64,000 nucleotides of DNA from Brachyhypopomus gauderio (taxonomy: Eukaryota > Chordata > Actinopteri > Gymnotiformes > Hypopomidae): the NCBI RefSeq assembly GCF_052324685.1, contig NW_027506878.1, forward strand, positions 1,144,704-1,208,703, given 5' to 3'. Positions 34,184 through 46,202 of the stretch are shown here, in pieces (within the stretch, counting starts at the first letter, position 1; each line of letters opens with the position of its first letter). The notes beneath the pieces were generated by a model, which saw only the letters and a list, made by a program, of their open reading frames with translations, was not told the DNA's origin and ran no database searches. The position numbers and the translations under genes were made by a program.

Positions 34184-34859
34184 ACAATTTACCCAAACCA
34201 GGAGTAAGTGTTGCCCAGGTAAATAGTCCTGAAGGGATAAAGGATATAGTTAGTAATCTGAGCTCATTATGGGCCTTGTAAATAAATATCACATTGAAAT
34301 CAAATTGAAAATTTAAATTATTTTTGGCAGCAGGAACATTGGGGGAGAATGGTAGTGTTATATCTAGATTATTTAAAGGGTTTCCTCCAGAAAGCACAAT
34401 TTATATCTCTCCCATACTGTAAGCCCAGAGACACTCTCCTCTAGTATAAAATGCTGTTCTGTTGCAGATTTTTTTTTAACCACACAAACCGATCCCTGGA
34501 CAATCCCACAGTACAGCTATGCTATCCAATTCACTGCCGGCAAAACACAGCCGACTAAGTAAACCATATAAGGACAGTTGCTGATGGTCTTTTTCAGAAA
34601 TGGCTTAATGTCAGATGGTTTACTGATTTGGAGAAAATTCCTGTTAAGATGGAACCTTTGCAGCAGAACACCAGCTACAGAATTTAATGTGTTTATGAGA
34701 GACATAATTTTCTCAGTAGGCTAAGCATCAAGAAAACCTATGGACAATTTAGGTTGTTTAATAGTGTTTTAAAGATAGTTGTATAAAATTATCTGTGGTG
34801 ATGGGGAAGGTATTGTCTCATTATTTGATTGTGAGCAAATCCAGTGCCAGTTGTATGGA

Positions 34860-35181
34860 GCTATTATAGTGTCACCAGAACCTGAACCTGAAATCATTAT
34901 TACTTGAAAAAACAGTCTGTAAAATCCTCGCAGGTATGCAAAAATTCGAGTTAAAATTCAGGTTCTGGTCGAAATTCAGGTTCAGGTCGCAATTCAGGTT
35001 CAGGTCGCAATTCAGGTTCAGGTCGCAATTCAGGTTCGGGTCGTAATTCAGGATCGGGGCGAAATTCAGGTTCGGGTCGAAATTCAGGTTCGGGTCGAAA
35101 TTCAGGTTCAGGTTGAAATGCGGTTCATCCGGGATATGTAGGATGAGCAAACAAACTCAGAGCTAATCGAACTGCATCTGG
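34860..35181. mobile_element. Truncated arm of foldback element, copy 1
   Basis: It contains the terminal ~325 bp of the foldback element seen whole at 56498-60434, including the 18-nt minisatellite (34935-35118, units like AATTCAGGTTCGGGTCGA). Homology stops at 35181, which is the right-hand breakpoint of the duplicated segment. Confidence 0.85.
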
Positions 35182-35797
35182 TTGAGCGGGTGGGGGGGAC
35201 GTAAAATGTTACCGGAGGGGTTTAAAATTGACACAGCGAGAAAAAAAAAACAGATTTCAAGTGTGCAGAAACAGTCTGAATCGTGGTTTTAACTAACCTA
35301 ATTTTTTTCCGGGACTGAATATTAAAAAGAAGAAAAACCGGGACAGGCACGTGAAAACACTACCCGGGACATATATATTGTTTTTAGCCTACCTGCTGCT
35401 AAATTACACCATTTGTACAGGTAGGCCTAATTTATCCAGTGTAAATCATCACTTACCACTGTCTTGTGTTTTTTTGTGTTCCTCTTCCTTCTTTTGTTTT
35501 CTCTTTTGGCTTCCTGATGGATAAATTCGCTTCATGGTTAAGTTTCATATTTGCCGGCGTCTAAAACTTGGCTGTCTGCCAGGACAGTGTCTGCCTGCCT
35601 TCAGCAGCTGGTGGGAGGGGCCCCCTTGAGGGGGATTCTGAGAACAGTGTCATTGCTCATGACTTTGAGAATGTAAAGGGGGGCTCACACAGTTTGTCGC
35701 TGCATTTAATTCTTAACCTGTTGTTGTCTGGGGGCCCCAGGCCAGCTTGGGGCCCCAAGCAATTGCCTCATTTGCCTGCCCCATCGCGACGGGCCTG
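35182..35797 (-). mobile_element. hAT 5' fragment between the two duplication copies
   Basis: On the minus strand the right edge reads CAGGCCCGTCGCGATGGGG, a hAT-like terminus ending exactly where segment copy 2 starts. The 8 bases after it, TATGCATA, are the first bases of the duplicated unit. Downstream lies a short coding exon (35457-35535). No second terminus or left target duplication is seen, so the element is truncated by the duplication junction. G-rich words near 35190-35230 resemble the cores of other hAT scraps in this window. Confidence 0.65.
35457..35535 (-). pseudogene. hAT-type protein first exon
   Basis: From an ACCATG start the frame reads MKRIYPSGSQKRKQKKEEEH and ends at a strong donor (G|GTAAGT). 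The Ser-Gly ... Arg-Lys-x-Lys start is shared by a group of fish hAT proteins. The exon is 79 nt, so it ends in phase 1. No further exon follows before GT6 copy 1. Confidence 0.6.
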
Positions 35798-37182
35798 TAT
35801 GCATAGCGGTCACAACTGCCATGCTTATGCTTACTTTTCGTTTGACTGGAAGTTTATTTGGAAACAAAGATATATATATTGCTGCAAACAATTAAGCTTC
35901 AAACTATTTTATTATGAATTTATTTGTTTTCAGATTCAAATCAATTAGTGTAACACTCATATTTAACATAATTTGTGTAACTGGCAAGGCGGGCTGGACG
36001 CGAGTGCGGATATTCAGGAGATTTCATAAGAAAACAAACAAAACTACACAAAGCACATAGATAGGAAACAAAGATGAACCAAACACTAACCAGGTGGCTA
36101 TTCCATGAAGCGAGCTAACTCAGTAAGCCAGGCTTTTTAAGACAAGCCTGGCTCATTTTACTCAAAGTCGGTTCCACGAAAAAGGCTAGACTTAAGCCTC
36201 GCTCAATTACTACAGCAACATATATGTTTGAACAAACCTGCTCTGTACCAGGCTAGAGTTGAGACTTAGCTTAGCTGGACCACTTTTATTGGCTGAGCAG
36301 TGTGATGTCATAGTCTCGCCATCCGGGAAACTGAATCGAGGAACAAGGTTCCGCTGCAGTTCTATCCATTAAATTGCTGTGGATGTAGCATCATATCATA
36401 TCATATTTTTATACATTTAATGGAGTACTGTAATGATTGCAGGTTATTATTATTATTAAAATTGTATAATTATATTTCCAAATGCAATTTATATTTCAAT
36501 CTTTAGTTATCAGTGAGGGTTCTGCACATTTCAGTGTATTGGTTTAATCTTAAATTCAGGTCAGTGTAAGATGGAATACAATGTCTAATCGTTATGGTCC
36601 ATAAACACACATTAGCATAAACTCTATATCACAAAAAATACAATTCTTTGTACCTGAGTATTAATAATAACTGAGTAATTTAGGTGAAGATACTTTTAGG
36701 TATATATTTATCCCCATACTTCATCATTTGTGTTCAAATTACAAGCAAATCATATCACTCTGCAATTCACATATGTTCAGTATAAATAATGTAAATGTGT
36801 GGTTAACTTAATGGTGCAAAAAGGAAATGGACACAGACAACTACCTTACCAAGATTTTCATACAGGTGAAACAAATAATCCAAAATGTAGGCTATAAAAG
36901 AGCAGCTAACAGTGAAGGCTGAAGGCTGATTGACCATGGCATGCCCATTTGTAGAGAATCCAGTAGATGAGGGAGCGTGTGTAGTGTGCAGAGCATTCAT
37001 GCTACCAGCATAAGATGTTACCAACATCTTAGTAAGGCAACGGTCTGCTGCGAAATTCAAAAGGTTTGTCTTGCGCTTAAGCGCTTCCTTAATATATTCA
37101 TAAAATTCCTTGGTCACAGAGGCATCCTTCCCATAAAAGAAGCCTTTTTCAGAACAGCTGGTATGTATTCATGAGAACAGGC

Positions 37183-37862
37183 TCACGCATTGAGCGTGAG
37201 ACACACGCATTTGACTGTTTTCACACGCTCTCACGCCACACTTTCGATATCTCACGCTGAAAAAAATCCAGTTTATTTACCTCTGATCCACATCTGTGAT
37301 TCAACGAGTTACTAGTTCGCTCTGGCGCCAACCACCGGCGATCGATAGATCGCGATATAACACTTAACTTGTGTCAATTTTTCTCCAAGTATGTCTCGCT
37401 GCAGCCTGCAGGAAGGCGGAGTTGGACATCCAACCCCGCCCACATCCAACTCCACCCTCTAATGCGCTCTCGTGCGCCAACCCACTACTTCTTCATTCGA
37501 GAATAACTGTGTGGTACTTGAAAATATGCATAATAACTCACAAGTGTTCAAGAGACACGTTGTTGCGCTTAATTTACACATACCTCGTTTACTTTGTGTA
37601 TCGTTCCACGTTATTTTTATATTATTATTGGGTGGCGAACGTAAAATGTTGACGGGGGGATGTAAATGGACACAAATTAAGTATTATATCGCAATAGATC
37701 GATCGCCGGTGGTTGGCGCCAGAGCGAACTAGTAACTCATTGAATCATAGATGTAGATCAGAGGTAAATAAACTAGATTTTTTTCGGCGTGTGAAATCGG
37801 AAGTGTGGCGTGAGAGCGTGTGAAGACGGTCAAATGCGTGTGTCTCACGCTCAATGCGTGAG
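37183..37862. mobile_element. Foldback miniature element, copy 2
   Basis: This is the duplicate of 15797-16476 with the same ~205-bp inverted arms and core. Confidence 0.8.
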
Positions 37863-38835
37863 AGTTGGCAACTTTGCTACTATAAGTACACAATTAAAAT
37901 GGTAATGTTTACTGATAATGTTGGTGATAGAGAAGGGGTATGTTGGTAATGTTGATAATGGAGAAGGGGTGTAATCAGGGCTTAATTTGAGCCGTATCCT
38001 GCCGGAACAGGATCCGGGAACTCTTTCATTTTGAAGGGTGCGTTCCGGGAACTGTCTGCCTCGATCCGGTAACTTTCAAGCCTACTAATTATAAGTTATG
38101 AAGAAATCTGTTTGCATTGAACCAATTAATTGAACAAATAATTCTATAAAAGACATTTTTAAACACAAGATCCACATTCCTAAATCACATAAGAGCTCTC
38201 CTTTTTAGCGATGCCTTTCCGTGTCTCCCCTATAAAGCTAGTTATACTTTCGTGAGTGACCGTAGCGCGACTCCGCACACCTCGCGCGCGTCACATTCTT
38301 TGCAGTGTCCTCCTGAAACGATATGTGGTAGTTATAAAGAAACACCCCTCAAACTCAGGGGAAGGAACATTTACCTGACCAATTTTAATGTTGTATTGTG
38401 TTTCAGATTTGAAAAGTGCTGGAATTTAGGCTAAAGTACTTGAAAATGCACTTAAAATGCACTTCTGCACTTAAAACACTTATCAAACACACGTAAATAG
38501 TTCTGGAAGTTCTGTTTACTGGGAGCAAAAACAGTCCGAGTTTCGAACGTAACATAGGCGTGGCTTCGGACTTGAGAAGAGGGTGGAGTTGGATGTGGGC
38601 GGGGTTGGATGTCCAACTCCGCCTTCCTGCAGGCTGCAGCGAGAGGCTTCTCTTTTACGTTCGCCAATCCCCCCCACTCAACAATTTCCACTCGCCACCT
38701 CCTCCAGGTTAAAATCTCACTCTAAGCGAACGTCAAAAGTTGGCAACCCTGTGAGAAGTAGTGTTGGTTTGATCAGTAACTTGGAGTTAAATGTATATGA
38801 TTTAACAGACGCTCTTATCCAGAGCACTTACCAAC

Positions 38836-39676
38836 GTGCTTTGCATTCATCTTGATCAACTATTTCATGCTAAAATTAATTCAATTCAAAACGCATTCAA
38901 TTCTCCAGGATTTCCAAATGTTATTGATGCTATAGACTGCACTCACATCTGGATAAAGGCTCCATCTGGACCCATGGAGGCAGACTATGTGAATCAAAAA
39001 TCATTTCACATCATCACTGTACAAGTACATGCAAGTTTTGCCTACCCAACAGAAATTTTAAAGCATGTCAGTCCATGGGTTTGAACAACTTCACCCTTTG
39101 TCACTTTTGCCATTGTTCTAGATGGTTTGCACCAGCAAATATCTATTTTCCAACACTGAGGCAAAATGGTCTGGCTCGGTGCATGATTCACGAATATTTT
39201 GTGCCTCCTCACTGGCACAGAGGTTTGTCCAAGGTAAGAATACTCCAACCACACAAAATAGTGCAGATTTGGCCTCAGTGTTTAACTCTACTCCTTATAA
39301 TCGTAGGTGCTTTTCCTGGCTTACTGCTTGGGGATAGGGGTTACCCCTGCCAACCTTTTCTTCTTACCCCATATGCAGACTCTACAACAGATGCAGAGAG
39401 GAGGTTCAATCGTGCACATTCCAAGACAAGGGCATGCATTGAGATGGCATTTGGACAGTTAAAGAACAGATTTAACTGCTTGTGCCATCTCAGTCACCCC
39501 TGAGAGAGCCTGTGATATCGTAGCAGCCTGTGCAGTTTTGCACAATGTGGCAATACTGCAGAAAGAAGCGATGCCAAGAGTGCAGTTGGAGCAACAGGAA
39601 GACAACATTTTAACTGCAGACCACATGGATGGTAGAGCTGTGAGGGACATGTGTGCAAACACTTACTTTGGTTAAT
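38836..39676 (+). pseudogene. PIF/Harbinger transposase fragment, copy 2
   Basis: It is practically the same as 17450-18290: AIDCTHIWIKAP, SGSVHDSRIF and LLLGDRGYPC blocks with the same frame breaks. The identical disruptions show the element was already dead before the segment duplicated. Confidence 0.85.
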
Positions 39677-40069
39677 GGAATATTTTGTTTGTATTGGTTC
39701 ATTAACACAATATATTATTAACACAAAAATTTTTTGGAAAGAGACATTTTTTGATTGTCTTGCTCAGCCTGTGGACAGAAGAAACTTTGATTTACTTAGC
39801 TTGCAAAAACAAGCATATTAAAGTGAGACATTTTTGCAAATACTCACATTTTTCTACATTTTCTTTATTTCAAGCTCCAATTTCCAATTTATTTTATTTT
39901 TATTTTGTATTGCAGATCTGCTTTTTTACATTCTATTTCTTGGATAAATAGACATATTACAATAGACAAAAGTACATTTTGTAGATCTCCCGAATCTCGG
40001 ATTCCTTCAAAACAGAAGTATAGTCAAGATTGAGAAGTATTTATACATGTTGAACTGCATAACTACTAC

Positions 40070-40280
40070 TCACTTGTTCTCTGGACGTGGAGGCCTGAGG
40101 GTCTTCACTCTGTTCTTCCATTTCCTTTAAACACAACACAAATCATGAGATCACACAGCACATTAACAGACAGATACTCAGACACACACGCCTTACAGCT
40201 GGCCTTTCTGAACAGGCAGACACTGTGTCATCATCCTCCTGTACCATCCTGGATGGTCCAGCAATCTCCCCCTGCAAACA
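40070..40280 (-). pseudogene. Candidate Harbinger partner-protein exons, copy 2
   Basis: Two exon-like stretches on the minus strand. One (~40205-40275) reads GEIAGPSRMVQEDDDTVS after an AG and ends at GTAAGG. The next (~40071-40131) reads EMEEQSEDPQASTSREQ before GTGAG. The style fits the acidic tail of the Myb/SANT-like partner of Harbinger transposase. The DNA-binding domain is not present. Confidence 0.4.
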
Positions 40281-40527
40281 AACTAGACACGTAAATGTTA
40301 ACGATCCTTAGGGTTCAGTCATAAGAAATAGGCTGGTTTATAGGTAGGCTATAACTGCCAAATGGCAGTGTGGAGCACAAAAGGTATTAAGTTAGCTCTT
40401 CTAAAAAAGGTTTGTAGATGTGAATGATTTAAAATAAATAAAAAGTATAAAAGAATATTGGAAAATTAATTGAGTAAATTGAATGTTTTAAATAAAAAGG
40501 TTTTAGAGTTTTAATGATGAACAAAAA

Positions 40528-40925
40528 TGTCACGTAGGGCTACGTCCCCCTCTTCTAGCTGTAACCTCGGTCCACTGTTCCATGTGCCTGTGTTTTCCTT
40601 GTCTGTTGATCCCGCCTTGTTATCTGTTGTCATGGTTTCCCTCTGTCTGTCACTCCCATGTCGTCAGTGTTTCCACCTGTGTCTTGTTAGTTCCATGCAT
40701 TTATATATAGTCCCCCCATTTCGTTCATGCTTGTTTTGTGTTACGCTGCCGTGTTGTTCCTAGTTCCATGAGTGAGTATGCCCATCTACCTTTCGTATTC
40801 GATTGTCCTCCCGTTATGACCTATGCCTGTCCTTACGACCGTGATTGTGGAATTCCCCTTCATAAATCTCGCTCTTCTCAGTGTTTGTGTTCGCCTCCTC
40901 GCTCCGCAGCGTATGCAGCATTACA
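40528..40925 (+). mobile_element. Solo LTR, copy 2
   Basis: This is the duplicate of 18993-19390 with the same TG...CA ends and A-run flanks. Confidence 0.65.
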
Positions 40926-41315
40926 AAAAATTGTAAAAATATATTTTGTACAAATGTCATGGTTGTAACGGGCATGAAAATCTGTCACCTTTCGGCGAAA
41001 TTCGCCGTTTTGAAGTTGAAAAGGGTGACCTACGTGAATCGTGTAGATCCGAGGAGTTTTTTTTTTTTTTTTTTGGGGGGGGGGGGGTTCGGGAGATATT
41101 TTATATATATATATTTTTTATTATCATATTGACTTATGATAAGCAAACAAAGCACTTCCGAAATCGACAATTTCAATGACACAGTGGCAAGCAATTCCTG
41201 CCCAGAACTATCATAGAGGCCAAATTGCGTTTCAATCATACAAACGTTCTTCATTCATGTTGTGGCACAGGACCTAGTGCTGTCTACACCGGCAGAAGAG
41301 ACAAGGCAGAAGAGC

Positions 41316-41464
41316 GTACATTTACCACTACATTTACCAGATCATACATTTACCACTACATTTACCACATCGTACATTTACCACTACATTTACCAGATCA
41401 TACATTTACCAGATCATATATTTACCACTACATTTACCACATTGTACATTTACCAGTGGATTTA
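41316..41464. repeat. 12-nt tandem repeat, copy 2
   Basis: This is the partner of 19787-19935, unchanged in unit order as far as I can see. Confidence 0.9.
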
Positions 41465-41970
41465 ATTGGGTGATTAATGGTTTCAATCGTTTTCATATTT
41501 TGCAGTAAATCAAAGTTACTGCCGTTCGCTACAGCGTTGAACACTGTCAGAGCCACAAGCTCTTGTGATAAATAGGTAGATAGATAGGCCTATTAAGTTC
41601 GTGTCAACCCCGTGTAGTTAACGGTGACATAAAATAAGAAACAAGATTTTTTCTAGTGTGTCTGTAGTTGTAACTGGTGAATCCATGGACGTGTGAGGAT
41701 AACATTCACGCCAGGGCTGAAAAGGATGAAGATGAAGGTGTAAACTCTTGTCAATTGAGTCTACCCTGTGCTTTAGCCCATGTTCAATAAAAACACGTGA
41801 ACCCTGGTATTTTTACTCTCATTTTCGCCGCTGATGTTATTTATTGGTTCATTAAGACGTAATGGTTTTGACTGAGCCATCTGGAATGGCGAAAGCGGCT
41901 TCTCGCGTTTACGGATCTGACTCCACAAGACAGGTCAATATTTTTCAGCGCCACATTATCGTGAGAGAAG

Positions 41971-42204
41971 ATGGCGGAAGAGTGTGTCACAAAAGGCTTG
42001 CCATGTGAAAGCTACGAAGCTGTTGCTATTATGTTGCTATTATTTTTAGTCGCTTCTGTAGCTTCTGTCACCGTTTTGCTACATTCACAAAATGTAGCTA
42101 CTACTCACTTGGCCTGGAGTTCGCGGTATTTTTACTATTTTACTATTATGGGGCCGTACTATTGCCATACCCCTCTGGCATCACCCGTTGCTGCTGTACA
42201 CTAG
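41971..42204 (+). CDS. Small hypothetical ORF with hydrophobic segment, copy 2
   Basis: The same 77-codon frame as at 20443-20676, with Val-to-Ala and Arg-to-His changes. It keeps the hydrophobic run. No family is recognised. Conservation between young duplicates is weak evidence of coding. Confidence 0.2.
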   Translation: MAEECVTKGLPCESYEAVAIMLLLFLVASVASVTVLLHSQNVATTHLAWSSRYFYYFTIMGPYYCHTPLASPVAAVH

Positions 42205-42591
42205 CGTGCGCACCCCCCCAAAGACACCTGTCACCGTATCAGCAGCCCCCCCCCACTGTCTTCTCACCTTTTTGACCCCTGACCCATTTTCATGCCTGTT
42301 GTAAAATAAGCAAAACATAAGTTAAATGAAGGTGTGCTGTAAAACATGGCCAAACATGTCCACCTGTCTAAAAAATACCTTTTCATCACTTCACAATGAT
42401 AAGCTTAGAAATGCACATCAACTGGTTGTGAAAAGTGATTCCCATCTCTCCTACACAGCTGATTACAATCACATGCTGTTGTGACCAGTCTTGTTACCTG
42501 CAGAAGCAATGTGGCAGGTTCACTAAACCTAATAAACTAAAACTAAACCTTAATATGCTTTTCACATTTTGCATATGTTGAGGGCTGGGCC

Positions 42592-42782
42592 ATTTACAGA
42601 CAGAACAGAAATTCGTTAATATCAATATTCCTGTCTTTGTCTTTCTCCACCCTCTTGTCTGGTCCCTTGACTTCCTCATTCGGTCAAAAAAATGTCTATC
42701 AGTAAAATGGCGACATGGAATTTTCCATCACAAATCCCCCTTTTTGTACTTCCCAGTACAAACATTATATTAATCAACATCA
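42592..42782. repeat. 190-bp dispersed repeat (unit A, copy 2)
   Basis: This is the partner of 21071-21268; see also ~49765-49950. Confidence 0.8.
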
Positions 42783-42899
42783 AAACATTATAAACTCAAT
42801 TATGAACTCTAGAACGATATAGAATCAAACAGGGGCGGACTGGGGAGAAAGTGGCCTGGGAGTTCCTGACAGACTGGCCCACTATATTTTATATATATA

Positions 42900-44460
42900 C
42901 AGTTGTGCTCAAAAGTTTACATACCCTGGCAGAATTTTTGCTTTCTTGGCCTTTTCTCAGAGAATATTAATGATAACACACAAACCTTTTTTCCACTCAT
43001 GGTTAGTAGTTGGGTGAAGCCATTTATTGACAACCACTGTGTTTTCTCTTTTTTAATTATAATGACAACCAAACACATCCAAATGACCCTGATCAAAAGT
43101 TTACATACCCTGGTGATTTTGGCCTGATAACATGCACAGAAGGTGACACAAATGGGTTTGAATGGCTACTAAAGGTAATATCCTCTCCTGTGACCTGTTT
43201 GCCTCTAATCAGTGTGTGTGCATAAAAGCTGAGTGAGTTTCTGGGATCCAGACAGACTCTTGCATCTTTCATCCAGCCACTGACGTTTCTGGATTGTGAG
43301 TCATGGGGAAAGCAAAAGAATTGTCAATGGATCTACGGGAAACGTAGTTGAACTGTATAAAATAGGAAAGGGATACAAAAAGATATCCAAGGAATTGATA
43401 ATGCCAGTCAGCAGTGTTCAAACTGTGATAAACAAATGGAAAATCAGGGGCTCTGTAAAAACCAAACCACGGTCAGGTAGACCAACAAAAATTTCAGCCA
43501 CAACTGCCAGGAAAATTGTTCGGGATGCAAAGAAAAACCCACAAATAACATCCGCTGAAATCCAGGACTCTCTGAAAACTAGCGGTGTGGCTGTTTCAAG
43601 ATGCACAGTAAGGAGGCACCTGAAGAAAAATGGTCTGCATGGTCGAGTGGCCAGAAGAAAGCCATTACTGCGCAAATTCCACAAAGTGTCTCGTCTACAA
43701 TACGCCAAACAACACAGAGACAAGCCCCAAAACTTCTGGAACAATGTAATTTGGAGTGATGAGACCAAAATTGAACTTTTTGGCCACAATCATAAACGTT
43801 ACATTTGGAGAGGTGTCAACAAGGCTTATGATGAAAGGAACACCATTCCTACTGTAAAGTATGGAGGTGGATCGCTGATGTTATGGGGATGTGTGAGCTA
43901 CAAAGGCACAGGAAACTTGGTCAAAGTTCAAGGAAAGATGAATGCAGCACGTTATCAGCAAATACTGGAAGCAAATTTGCATTCATCAGCCCGGAAGATG
44001 CGCATGGGACGCACTTGGACGTTCCAACATGACAACTATCCAAAACACAAGGCCAAGTCGACGTGTCATTGGCTACAGCAGAACAAAGTGAAGGTTCTGG
44101 AGTGGCCATCTCAGTCTCCTGACCTCAACATCATTGAGTCACTCTGGGGAGATCTCAAGCATGCAGTTCATGCAAGACAGCCCAGGAATTTACAGGAACT
44201 GGAGGCTTTTTGCCAAGAAGAATGGGCAGCGTTGCCATCTGAGAAAATAAAGAGCCTCATCCACAACTACCACAAAATACTTCAAGCTGTCATTGATGTT
44301 AGAGGGGGTAATACACGGTATTAAGAACTGGGGTATGTAAACTTTTGATCAGGGTCATTTGGATGTGTTTGGTTGTCATTATAATTTAAAAACCGAAAAC
44401 ACAGTGGTTGGACAATAAATGGCTTCACCCAACCACTAACCATGAGTGGAAAAAAGGTTT
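42900..44460 (+). mobile_element. Tc1-like transposon A, right end damaged
   Basis: The left end CAGTTGTGCTCAAAAGTTTA starts after a TA at 42898-42899. A long (~215 bp) inverted terminus has an inner repeat GATCAAAAGTTTACATACCC at ~43093. The right inverted terminus is present from ~44332 (GGTATGTAAACTTTTGATC) but lacks its outer ~85 bp, ending in an ATATAT run against Tc1 element B. With one outer end missing it should not be mobile as a unit. It is absent from copy 1. Confidence 0.9.
43296..44324 (+). CDS. Tc1-like transposase A, N-terminal frameshift
   Basis: This is a DD34E transposase with paired helix-turn-helix region (GKGYKKISKEL, then a basic GRPTK hook), and catalytic Asp in WSDET (~155), Asp in FQHDNYPKH (~246) and Glu in NIIESLW (~281), the last two with 34 residues between. 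The expected start is ATG at 43303 (MGKAKELSMDLRE), but that frame stops after 14 codons. The long frame begins only with a GTG at 43296, so a 1-base indel near 43335-43345 separates the proper start from the rest. Second-site DNY replaces the usual DND. Probably inactive. Confidence 0.92.
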   Translation: MSHGESKRIVNGSTGNVVELYKIGKGYKKISKELIMPVSSVQTVINKWKIRGSVKTKPRSGRPTKISATTARKIVRDAKKNPQITSAEIQDSLKTSGVAVSRCTVRRHLKKNGLHGRVARRKPLLRKFHKVSRLQYAKQHRDKPQNFWNNVIWSDETKIELFGHNHKRYIWRGVNKAYDERNTIPTVKYGGGSLMLWGCVSYKGTGNLVKVQGKMNAARYQQILEANLHSSARKMRMGRTWTFQHDNYPKHKAKSTCHWLQQNKVKVLEWPSQSPDLNIIESLWGDLKHAVHARQPRNLQELEAFCQEEWAALPSEKIKSLIHNYHKILQAVIDVRGGNTRY

Positions 44461-44473
44461 ATATATATATATA

Positions 44474-46091
<1,618 letters not shown>

Positions 46092-46097
46092 TATATA

Positions 46098-46125
46098 TAC
46101 AGTTGTGCTCAAAAGTTTATATACA
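46098..46125 (+). mobile_element. Orphan Tc1-A left-end stub
   Basis: CAGTTGTGCTCAAAAGTTTA, the outer left end of Tc1-A, appears again just after Tc1-B in the same direction. A right end would be inverted. It is ~25 nt long and then runs into TATACACACACCC. Confidence 0.8.
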
Positions 46126-46141
46126 CACACCCACACATACA

Positions 46142-46177
<36 letters not shown>

Positions 46178-46202
46178 TGTATGTGTGGGTGTGTGTATAT
46201 AT
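46118..46202. repeat. Imperfect palindrome with AT core
   Basis: ATACACACACCCACACATAC (about 46123-46142) is inverted as GTATGTGTGGGTGTGTGTAT (about 46179-46199) around an (AT)n core. It could extrude a hairpin. Copy 1 has only the right-hand arm. Confidence 0.8.

Larger units (their letters stand above)
32105..34228 (-). pseudogene. GT6-family glycosyltransferase, duplicate lacking exon 1
   Basis: Exons read on the minus strand: 34193-34228, 34018-34062, 33716-33760, 33514-33546, 33046-33180 and 32105-32798, each with AG/GT borders and joining in phase. They encode residues 21-349 of the same protein as the intact copy at 53822-61560, with three residue differences in the last exon (Asn/Ser, Met/Ile, Val/Leu). 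Catalytic features are kept: DVD, YYGGAVIGG, EESHLNKYF. The duplication ends in intron 1 (35181), so the ATG and membrane-anchor exon are absent. The nearest upstream donor on this strand (hAT exon 35457-35535, phase 1) would join out of frame. Without another first exon it cannot make a Golgi enzyme; a soluble or chimeric product is possible but unproven. Confidence 0.85.
14412..35181. repeat. Segmental duplication, copy 1 (~20.8 kb)
   Basis: This segment matches 35798-56827 head to tail. The offset is 21386 from 14412 to ~18820 and ~21530 to ~20900. It is then displaced by private insertions and is 21646 at the right end. Homology starts at TATGCATAGCGG and stops at GAACTGCATCTGG. Contents in order: foldback miniature element, Harbinger fragment, solo LTR, hAT (BED) pseudogene with nested elements, Gypsy remnant, V-SINE, and exons 7-2 of a GT6 glycosyltransferase. 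The LINE at 25341-28784 is private to this copy. Confidence 0.95.

Noticed and set aside
34872-35150. Open frame of NLNFDP-type repeats that could be read as a repeat protein
   Set aside because: It is the translation of the 18-nt minisatellite in the foldback arm. Any frame of an 18-nt repeat stays open, and it occurs only within the mobile element.
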